Below are positions 1 through 5,065 of a DNA stretch of 6,689 nucleotides, one piece after another. The notes beneath the pieces were generated by a model. That model saw only the letters and a program-made list of their open reading frames with translations. It was not told where the DNA came from and searched no databases. The DNA is taken from NCBI GenBank assembly GCA_002714465.1, contig PAXL01000070.1, positions 8,850 to 15,538 on the forward strand. The letters run 5' to 3'. Every line of letters begins with the position of its first letter. Position 1 is the stretch's first letter. Source of the DNA: Gemmatimonadota bacterium. GTDB taxonomy: Bacteria; Latescibacterota; UBA2968. The translations under genes were made by a program, and so were the position numbers.

Positions 1-876
1 AGCTTCACGGCCGGGCAGATTTCCAATGAGGTCGGCGCGGGGCTGGTTCAGCGACTTCAGAAAGACCAGTGCGGCAGCGAGAACTGGAAGTTCTTTGCCG
101 GCGTCAGCTACCGGAACCTGCTGATCTACCGCTCGCGAGATGGCGAATCTCCGTTCTCGAAGGAAACTCAATCGACGCCGCCTCATGACGTCACGGACCA
201 GGACATCGCCCCGCATCTTCCCTCCGGCCCAGGCTCGAACGAACTTCGGGAGCTGATGACTCGCAGCATCAATCTCTTTGCGGCAGACGAGGCCAACGCC
301 GCGCGAGGTGATCAGGCCGCGACGCAGTGCTGGCTGTGGGGCGAAGGCTGCCGGCCGGATCTCACCCGTTTCGAGGATCGCTTCGGAATCAGAAGTGCCG
401 TCATCACGGCCGTCGATCTGCTGCGAGGCATCGGCCGCCTGCTTGGCTGGGACGTTGTCGAAGTCGAAGGGGCGACCGGCTACCTCGACACCGACTACGC
501 GGCGAAAGGACGGGCCGGGATCGAGACGCTTGCCGATCACGACTTCGTTGTGGTTCACATCGAAGCCCCGGACGAGGCCTCTCACGAAGGCGAAGCGGAA
601 GAGAAAGTCAAAGCGCTGGAGCGGATCGACGAGCACATCGTCGGCCCGCTTCACGAGCACTTGAAGTCGCAGGGCAAGTACCGCTTGCTGCTCTCGCCAG
701 ACCACCCAACGTTTCTTCGCACAAAGACACACAGTCACGGCTACGTCCCGGTCACCGTCTGCGGAACCGGCATCGACACGGACTCGGCGGAAACTTACGA
801 CGACATGACCGCTGCAGGATCGTCGCTTGTCTTTGAAAATGGCTGTGATCTGATGCCGTGGTTTCTGCGGAAGTGA
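1..876 (+). CDS. apgM: Cofactor-independent phosphoglycerate mutase, ApgM family (5' partial)
   Basis: The frame is open from base 1, so the gene begins upstream; 291 residues are visible of a family that usually has about 400. Family members interconvert 3- and 2-phosphoglycerate in the cytoplasm without 2,3-bisphosphoglycerate, using two metal ions in an alkaline-phosphatase-type fold. Visible residue numbers count from base 1. Family blocks in order are PHDVTDQDI (about 61-69), WLWGEG (109-114), AVDLLRGIGR and ATGYLDTDY, HIEAPDEASHEG (186-197; probable ligands D191 and H195), SPDHP (D234, H235) and THSH (H244), then a C-terminal LMPWFL. The N-terminal part with the catalytic serine is outside the window. 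A bacterial subgroup of this family (TIGR02535) has been proposed to act as homoserine kinase, and this fragment cannot exclude that. The gene converges on the minus-strand symporter unit. Confidence 0.92.
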   Translation, partial: SFTAGQISNEVGAGLVQRLQKDQCGSENWKFFAGVSYRNLLIYRSRDGESPFSKETQSTPPHDVTDQDIAPHLPSGPGSNELRELMTRSINLFAADEANAARGDQAATQCWLWGEGCRPDLTRFEDRFGIRSAVITAVDLLRGIGRLLGWDVVEVEGATGYLDTDYAAKGRAGIETLADHDFVVVHIEAPDEASHEGEAEEKVKALERIDEHIVGPLHEHLKSQGKYRLLLSPDHPTFLRTKTHSHGYVPVTVCGTGIDTDSAETYDDMTAAGSSLVFENGCDLMPWFLRK

Positions 877-924
877 TCGCCCTTGCCGGCCGACTGAAAT
901 AGCAACGTAGTTTGCGACGCTCCG

Positions 925-1074
925 TTACTTGGGGTCCGGTTTGTCTTCGCTCAGCTCGTTGAGAGTTTCTTTCAACTCTCTCACCGCTCCCGCAGAAACT
1001 CCGAGCAGAAGTCCGATCAGTCCCACGCCACCTCCGACAATCAGGATCGTCCACAGGGTCATCCAACCGGTCAT
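925..1074 (-). CDS. Small single-pass membrane protein coupled to symporter (49 aa)
   Basis: This short frame starts with ATG at 1074-1072, inside the symporter's stop (four-base ATGA overlap), and ends with TAA at 927-925. A consensus AGGAGG lies at 1087-1082, seven bases before the ATG, within the symporter's last codons. That site plus the overlap strongly suggests translation coupled to the symporter. The protein has a short N-terminus with W4 and W8, one hydrophobic helix at about 7-29, and a charged tail (30-49). The helix is rich in glycine, with GxxxG spacings at 14-18, 21-25 and 25-29, a pattern typical of helix packing in membranes. V31, L34, L38 and L41 in the tail have heptad-like spacing. 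Small membrane proteins are encoded beside other SSS symporters (YjcH by ActP, YhdT by PanF). A role as symporter subunit or stabiliser is inferred from position; I do not recognise the family with certainty. Confidence 0.82.
   Translation of the reverse strand: MTGWMTLWTILIVGGGVGLIGLLLGVSAGAVRELKETLNELSEDKPDPK
961..980. terminator. Hairpin inside the 3' end of the small membrane gene
   Basis: GAGAGTT (961-967) and AACTCTC (974-980) form a perfect 7-bp stem with a 6-base loop. It lies 84 bases past the apgM stop and within the last 20 codons of the convergent small gene. No T-run follows on either strand, so it is not a classic intrinsic terminator. It could slow or end read-through of apgM or protect the minus-strand 3' end, or simply reflect the codons. 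The 48-base gap between the two stops (877-924) shows no better hairpin. Confidence 0.25.
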
Positions 1075-2732
1075 GCCTGGCCCTCCTCGGTCTGCGGTGA
1101 CAGCCTGTCCGGGAAGGCGAGCGATCCCACCACGAAGCCCACCAGCGAAATCGCAAAGGCACTCATCATCAGCTGCGAATTGTTCAGCTTCAGGATCAGG
1201 CCGATCGCATTGAGCGTCTCGTTAACGAACCTCACACACGGGCCCAGGGCGAGGATTCCGCTCAGGCCTCCGATCAGGGCGAGGTAGGCGCCGATGGAGC
1301 TCGACCGCTTCCAGTAAAGACCGCCGGCGACGACGGGGAAGACTCCCGCCAGGTACACTGTCCCCGTCACGGCCATGTACTGCCACAGGTCGCTTGAGAC
1401 CTCGTACCACAGACCCCAGAACAGCAGAGCCAGGCCGATCAGCACGATCGAAATTCGCGTCACGAGAATCCGCTGACGGTCAGTCAAGGGCGAGGACCTT
1501 AGTGGAGCCACAATGTCCTGCGTGATTACGCCGCTCCAGCAAAGCAGGTAGCTGTCGTGAGTCGACATGAAGGCCGCGACCATCCCGGCCGTAACCAGAC
1601 CCAGCAGGCCCGTCGGAATGACCTTTGCCAGGAACAGAGGCATCGCCGCCTGCGGGCTGACTTCCGGCGGCAGTGGGCTTCCCTGCTCGTTGAGGGCCAG
1701 CGACCCGGCTGCGTCCACGGGCGGATGGAACTGCGCGAGGATTTCCGGATGGAGCGCAAAGAACGCAAATGCCCCGATTCCCCACAGAACCGGCAGAGCT
1801 CGCCGGGCGAGAAACGGAATCGTGCTCCACAGGTAAAGTTTCTGAGCAACGTCGGAATCCTTCACCGCGAGCATCCGAGAAGCTCCGGCCGGCCACAGCA
1901 TCAGCGCCACAAAGAGCACAACCGCCTGAGCTGTCATGCCGGTCGGACCGACGCCGTCTGCTTCCTTCAGCGTTGAGGGATTGTCCGGCTGAGTCGGATC
2001 GAAGTAGCCGTTGTTCTGCGTGACGACGTTCGCAAATCCGTCGAGACCGACCTCATCCACGACAAAGCCCGTCACAACGACCATGCCCAGGCCGAGCACC
2101 ATGAACTGAATCAGATCGGTGATCACGACCGAAACCATCCCACCCAGCACGGTGTAAAACAGAACCAGCAGCAGCAACCCGGTCATGATCAGCTTCAGGC
2201 CAACGGGCTCGTGATAGTCGAAGCTGGCGGCCATAAAATCACTCAGCCACTGCGGCTCGGTGAACCCGGTGACCGAAACAAGAAATAGAGCTCCGGCTTT
2301 CAGGAACAGGCCCATGTTGAGCACTCCCGAAAGCACCATCATGACCCCGCCCAGAATGCGGACTCCGCGCGAGTACCGTTGCTCGTAGTACTCGGGAATC
2401 GTCATGACGTTTGTCTGGCGCAGGCGGTACACGATGAACCCGCTCAGACCGACAAACAGCAGAATGACGAACTCGTAAAGCGCGAGATAAAGCGAGGCGT
2501 ACTGCTGAGAGAATCCGAGTTCGGACGAGTACATCACCGTGACCAGACCGATTTCGGTGCCGGTCATCGTGGCGAGAGCCAGCCGAATCCGCAGCGTCCG
2601 CCCGGCGACGAGGTAACCAGCAATGTTGCCTACGTATTTGTTCGCCCAGATTCCGACGAAGATCGAGATGACCAGATAGGCCATCACGATGCCCCAGTCG
2701 AAGCTGGTGAAGTTTGTCCGGTAAAGGTCCAT
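1071..2732 (-). CDS. Sodium:solute symporter (SSS/SLC5 family)
   Basis: This 553-residue inner-membrane transporter probably couples sodium entry to solute uptake; the substrate cannot be read from the sequence. I see about 13 hydrophobic segments, beginning at about 12-31, 81-104, 178-198, 201-225, 268-288, 367-396 and 450-472. Family signatures are clear: YTVLGGMVS at 193-201 fits the core of SSS signature 1, and 471-490 (G-L-x3-R-x4-G-A-x2-A-L-I-G-G) nearly fits signature 2. TAGMVAAFMSTHDS (381-394) is the conserved helix whose S390 and T391 align with the Na2-site hydroxyl residues of PutP and vSGLT. I chose the ATG at 2732-2730 because it puts the first helix at the usual distance. An upstream ATG at 2795 adds 21 unlikely residues and lies in a hairpin. 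No strong ribosome site precedes either start. The 49-residue membrane protein follows with a four-base overlap. Confidence 0.93.
   Translation of the reverse strand: MDLYRTNFTSFDWGIVMAYLVISIFVGIWANKYVGNIAGYLVAGRTLRIRLALATMTGTEIGLVTVMYSSELGFSQQYASLYLALYEFVILLFVGLSGFIVYRLRQTNVMTIPEYYEQRYSRGVRILGGVMMVLSGVLNMGLFLKAGALFLVSVTGFTEPQWLSDFMAASFDYHEPVGLKLIMTGLLLLVLFYTVLGGMVSVVITDLIQFMVLGLGMVVVTGFVVDEVGLDGFANVVTQNNGYFDPTQPDNPSTLKEADGVGPTGMTAQAVVLFVALMLWPAGASRMLAVKDSDVAQKLYLWSTIPFLARRALPVLWGIGAFAFFALHPEILAQFHPPVDAAGSLALNEQGSPLPPEVSPQAAMPLFLAKVIPTGLLGLVTAGMVAAFMSTHDSYLLCWSGVITQDIVAPLRSSPLTDRQRILVTRISIVLIGLALLFWGLWYEVSSDLWQYMAVTGTVYLAGVFPVVAGGLYWKRSSSIGAYLALIGGLSGILALGPCVRFVNETLNAIGLILKLNNSQLMMSAFAISLVGFVVGSLAFPDRLSPQTEEGQA
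1082..1087 (-). promoter_or_regulatory. Consensus ribosome binding site of the small membrane gene
   Basis: The minus strand reads AGGAGG here, with seven bases to the ATG at 1074-1072. It is the best Shine-Dalgarno match in the window and lies inside the last codons of the symporter. It decides the start of the 49-residue gene and argues that the frame is translated. Confidence 0.8.
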
Positions 2733-2777
2733 GAGTGGCCCTGAGGTATCGGGGCAACCTGCCAATGTACACAAACT

Positions 2778-2806
2778 CAGAATCTTCGGCGGCATTCTGC
2801 CGCCGA
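2778..2806. repeat. Two mutually exclusive hairpins in the symporter leader
   Basis: TCGGCGGCA (2786-2794) and TGCCGCCGA (2798-2806) form a perfect 9-bp stem with a 3-base loop. CAGAAT (2778-2783) and ATTCTG (2794-2799) can form a 6-bp stem with a 10-base loop instead, using bases of the first stem. Both lie 46 to 74 bases upstream of the chosen symporter ATG, so they may be in its mRNA leader or act as DNA sites. Function is not shown by sequence alone. Without known transcription start sites it is unclear whether they are transcribed. Confidence 0.5.
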
Positions 2807-2842
2807 TACGGGCAGCGATCGTAGCCGCGCGGGCTGAAGATT
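2781..2842. repeat. Imperfect inverted repeat AATCTTCRGC flanking the hairpin
   Basis: AATCTTCGGC at 2781-2790 recurs in inverted form at 2833-2842, whose reverse complement is AATCTTCAGC, so nine of ten bases match. The arms are separated by 42 bases, with centres 52 bases apart, close to five helical turns. They could be paired half-sites for a regulator between divergent genes, or a long-range stem competing with the local hairpin. Both readings are inference. Confidence 0.35.
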
Positions 2843-2849
2843 TCCCGCG
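2828..2849. repeat. GC-rich inverted repeat upstream of the plus-strand gene
   Basis: CGCGGG (2828-2833) and CCCGCG (2844-2849) form a 6-bp all-GC stem with a 10-base loop. It lies 82 bases before the GTG start at 2932. No T-run follows. It overlaps the right arm of the AATCTTC inverted repeat, so the two pairings exclude each other. Confidence 0.35.
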
Positions 2850-2931
2850 TTGCCGATTAACATGAGTTGCCAGGCCCGCCGACTCTGCGTTTTCAGTTCA
2901 TCAGGCAGGCGACTTCTCTTGGACGCTCAAC

Positions 2932-3849
2932 GTGACTGCGGATCAGACAGACCCGGAAACAACTCTGCGCGGACGATCGATGCCTGCGGCAATCGCCCTC
3001 TGGCTGCTCGCCGGAGTTGCCATTGCCGGAGTTCTCGGGATTCTGCTGTCTCATGCGCCGCCGAGGCTTCGGCTGATCGGAATTCTTGCGGGCGTTCAGG
3101 GAGCTTTTTGCGGCTGGCTCATGTCACTGGCCGGCAAGCCTCTGCGAATGCGATTTCCGAAAACGGCGGTCGCTGGGGGAGCCGTCCTTGGCGCGGCGAG
3201 TGCAGCTCTGACGACGGGACTGTGGTGGCAGGCTCATGCCAGACAGCTTGAGTCGAATTACGAACCGCCGAAGGGAGCCGCGATGGCGGCGGCGATCCTC
3301 AATCAGGCCGGGGAGCCGACCGAACCGAAAGTTCAGAAGGAAATTCAGGAATACCGCGAGGCGCTGAAGGAAGCCGGAGCATTGCCACCGGACACGAGCT
3401 TTCCCGCCTACCTGGAATTCCGAGCCTCCTCGATCGACCAAGGGCGAACCGGCGGACAGATTCTCTTTGCCGGAGAACTGCTGTTCGCCGCGATCCTGTG
3501 TGCCGGTTTCGCCCGGTTGTCGGCCGACAAACCGTTCTGCACGTCCTGCGGCAACTGGGTTCTGCCGATTCGCTCTCACGAATTCTCAGGCGAGCACGCA
3601 GCAGAAATCGCGGAGCTCGCGGGAGCTGGCTCGGAAGCGTACTCACGGGCCGAAGCCACGCTCAGCCGGTGCCAGTGCGAAGGGCAGCCACCTCAGGCCG
3701 TCATTCTCCTGGAACTGGCCGGCGACAAGACCGTGCTGCGTTGCAGCTCGACCAGGGACGACTCGCCACTTTTACTGAGCGAAGAAGCGATCTCACAACT
3801 TGCCGCGCGAATAGACGCGGCTCAGGGGCTGCGTCAGACTGGCAACTGA
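2932..3849 (+). CDS. Hypothetical membrane protein, four helices and a possible zinc ribbon
   Basis: I do not recognise this 305-residue protein. Three hydrophobic helices lie near the N-terminus (about 18-40, 47-66 and 78-98). A hydrophilic segment of roughly 75 residues follows (100-174), with charged, probably helical sequence at 131-148. A fourth helix at about 175-194 leads into a C-terminal soluble domain. That domain begins FCTSCGNW (C203, C206) and later has CQCEG (C247, C249). A CxxC and a CxC 40 residues apart could bind one zinc ion, but this is inference. The GTG start is the first after an in-frame TGA at 2863; ATG at 2980 (M17) would begin just before helix one and is a real alternative. 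Neither has a clear ribosome site. It ends 28 bases before acpS on the same strand, so the two may be co-transcribed. Confidence 0.75.
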   Translation: MTADQTDPETTLRGRSMPAAIALWLLAGVAIAGVLGILLSHAPPRLRLIGILAGVQGAFCGWLMSLAGKPLRMRFPKTAVAGGAVLGAASAALTTGLWWQAHARQLESNYEPPKGAAMAAAILNQAGEPTEPKVQKEIQEYREALKEAGALPPDTSFPAYLEFRASSIDQGRTGGQILFAGELLFAAILCAGFARLSADKPFCTSCGNWVLPIRSHEFSGEHAAEIAELAGAGSEAYSRAEATLSRCQCEGQPPQAVILLELAGDKTVLRCSSTRDDSPLLLSEEAISQLAARIDAAQGLRQTGN

Positions 3850-3866
3850 CAGAACCAATCACTGGC

Positions 3867-3870
3867 GGAG
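3867..3870 (+). promoter_or_regulatory. Ribosome binding site of acpS
   Basis: GGAG sits seven bases before the TTG at 3878. With the family N-terminus following immediately (MIIGLGTDIVE), it supports this TTG as the true start although it is a weak start codon. Confidence 0.65.
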
Positions 3871-3877
3871 AGAATCG

Positions 3878-4282
3878 TTGATCATCGGGCTCGGAACAGA
3901 CATCGTAGAAATCGTGCGGATCGGCGAGATGATCGATCGGCACGGTGAGTCCTTTCTCAACCGCATCTACACCGAAGAGGAAATCCGCTACTGCCAGAAA
4001 CGCAAGCACTGCAACGAGGCGTTCGCTGGCCGCTGGGCCGCGAAGGAAGCCATCATGAAAGTGCTGGGCACGGGCTTCGTGCGAGGCATCGGCTGGCAGG
4101 ACATCGAGGTCCTCGCCGAGAAGAACGGCAAGCCCTACGTGAAGATGCAGGGCGGCGCGGGCGAGCATGCCAGACGAATCGGCATCGATGAAGTGCTGAT
4201 CACGATCTCTCACTGTCGCACTTATGCGACCGCAACCGCCATCGGAGTTGCCAGTCCATCGGACGGTGAGATCCCGCTTTAA
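3878..4282 (+). CDS. acpS: Holo-[acyl-carrier-protein] synthase
   Basis: AcpS moves the 4'-phosphopantetheine arm of coenzyme A onto a serine of apo-acyl carrier protein, which activates ACP for fatty acid synthesis in the cytoplasm. The 134-residue product is close to the usual length of about 120 to 130. It starts with the family block GLGTDIVE (4-11), in which D8 is the expected magnesium ligand. It continues with FAGRWAAKEA (49-58), where E57 is the second ligand, and ends with the ITISHCRTYATA block (108-119). The TTG start is supported by the GGAG seven bases upstream and by the conserved N-terminus. The unknown membrane protein gene lies 28 bases upstream on the same strand. The stop TAA (4280-4282) shares TTAA with the stop of the convergent DUF1579 gene, so there is no spacer for a separate terminator. 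Confidence 0.95.
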   Translation: MIIGLGTDIVEIVRIGEMIDRHGESFLNRIYTEEEIRYCQKRKHCNEAFAGRWAAKEAIMKVLGTGFVRGIGWQDIEVLAEKNGKPYVKMQGGAGEHARRIGIDEVLITISHCRTYATATAIGVASPSDGEIPL

Positions 4283-4845
4283 TTTGCGGCCGGTTGCTCT
4301 TCCCTCCGCTTCACAAAGCGGATCTGCATGAATTTCGTGAGTTCATCTTTCTCATTGCCGGGGACCATCAGAACAAGCACTCTTTCATCCGCGTTTTTCT
4401 GAGTTAGTGATGTCTTCTGCACCATCACCTTACCATTGGGGTATTTGGCTTTGGTTACCCACGTCAAGGTTTTCGATTTCCTGTCGTACTCGCCAGTCAT
4501 GCTCGCCGCGTACGGGCCATGGTCAATGACCTTGCCGACCAGCTTCTTCTGATCCAGGTCGTACCCGACAATCGAATGCACCCTGACGGTCTGTCCCCCG
4601 AACTGCGAATCAAAGTCAGAAGCGATCCAGTACTCCCCGTAGGCCCGGTTGGTCTCAACGCCTTTGGATTTGATCGAGTCCGAATCGGGGCCCTGTGGCC
4701 AGACCTCAATCTCCGCATCCCACACTCCAATGGATTCCTTCAGCAATTCCAGCTCAACCGGTTTTGCCTTCGGTTTCTCCTGAGCCGCGCAGAAGGGGGT
4801 CAGACTGAAGGTCAGGACGATCGAAAGAGCGGGTTTCATGAGCAT
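4279..4845 (-). CDS. Exported DUF1579 family protein
   Basis: The 188-residue product resembles DUF1579 (PF07617), a family of unknown function frequent in planctomycetes and other environmental bacteria. The N-terminus MLMKPALSIVLTFSLTPFCA is a Sec signal with likely cleavage after A21; C19 is not in a good lipobox, so a lipoprotein is unlikely. The mature part shows the typical family course: LLKESIGVWDAEIEVWP (34-50), a glycine- and tryptophan-containing block with GEYWIASDF (70-78), VGYDLDQKKLVGKVID (93-108) and GEYDRKSKTLTW (118-129). It is probably a periplasmic beta-rich domain; no catalytic residues are evident. I chose the ATG at 4845 for the signal peptide. ATG at 4839 gives nearly the same protein, and a longer frame back to 4935 adds 30 residues before the signal and is unlikely. 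No Shine-Dalgarno precedes either ATG. The gene is divergent from the aminopeptidase. Confidence 0.88.
   Translation of the reverse strand: MLMKPALSIVLTFSLTPFCAAQEKPKAKPVELELLKESIGVWDAEIEVWPQGPDSDSIKSKGVETNRAYGEYWIASDFDSQFGGQTVRVHSIVGYDLDQKKLVGKVIDHGPYAASMTGEYDRKSKTLTWVTKAKYPNGKVMVQKTSLTQKNADERVLVLMVPGNEKDELTKFMQIRFVKRREEQPAAN
4305..4322. terminator. Hairpin just past acpS, inside the convergent gene
   Basis: TCCGCTT (4305-4311) and AAGCGGA (4316-4322) form a perfect 7-bp stem with a 4-base loop. It begins 22 bases after the acpS stop, a normal distance for a terminator, but lies within the last codons of the minus-strand DUF1579 gene. No T-run follows on either strand, so termination would be weak or factor-assisted. 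It may instead be a chance product of the codons. Confidence 0.35.
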
Positions 4846-5065
4846 GGTGCACCAGGAGGGAAGGTCCGTTCGAGCGAGTACTTGATGTTGCGCGGTCAGG
4901 CAGACCAGCATCCGGGTCGAGTGGAATGAAGGCAAATGTCCTCAATCGTTACTGAGCGGACGATGTGGCATGCCGGAATAGAGCCTGAAGTGAACCGTGC
5001 CTCGTTTGCGAACTGCGATCCGAACGCGATAGCTTTTCGGGAGAACATTCACCCGGAGACTTCCC
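4846..5065. other. Divergent intergenic region between two exported-protein genes
   Basis: This 220-base gap lies between the DUF1579 gene and the aminopeptidase gene and should hold promoters for both. The best sigma-70-like pair I can find on the plus strand is TTGCGA (5006-5011) and GATAGC (5028-5033), 16 bases apart. The match is poor and I do not claim it. No strong hairpin or repeat is visible. Confidence 0.5.
5055..5058 (+). promoter_or_regulatory. Ribosome binding site of the M1 aminopeptidase
   Basis: GGAG lies seven bases before the ATG at 5066. It fixes that start, which is also the one that begins with a signal peptide. Confidence 0.65.

Larger units (their letters stand above)
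2733..2931. other. Divergent intergenic region with clustered inverted repeats
   Basis: This 199-base gap separates the start of the minus-strand symporter from the GTG start of the plus-strand membrane protein, so it should hold both promoters. I found no convincing -35/-10 pair. Its middle part (2778-2849) is dense in dyad symmetry, described in separate entries. An in-frame TGA at 2863-2865 limits upstream extension of the plus-strand gene, with GTG at 2932 the first usable start after it. Confidence 0.6.

Noticed and set aside
287..291. GGMEN (residues 287-291 of the aminopeptidase) as an altered active site
   Set aside because: The first alanine of GAMEN varies naturally across M1 enzymes; glycine occurs in leukotriene A4 hydrolase, so this is not a defect. 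The coordinates given are residue numbers; the bases are 5924-5938.
2733..2795. N-terminal extension of the symporter from the ATG at 2795
   Set aside because: The extra 21 residues are not helix-like for this family, the start lies inside a hairpin loop, and there is no ribosome site.
3701..4213. Minus-strand frame of 170 codons
   Set aside because: It is antisense to acpS and the end of the preceding gene. The acpS frame is supported by family motifs, and this one has nothing recognisable.
4967..4974. Perfect 8-base palindrome GGCATGCC in the intergenic region
   Set aside because: Too short to be meaningful without conservation; such palindromes are expected by chance in GC-rich DNA.
5006..5033. 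Possible sigma-70 promoter TTGCGA-16-GATAGC before the aminopeptidase
   Set aside because: The -10 element matches only three of six consensus bases and the spacing is 16, so I could not support it as a feature.
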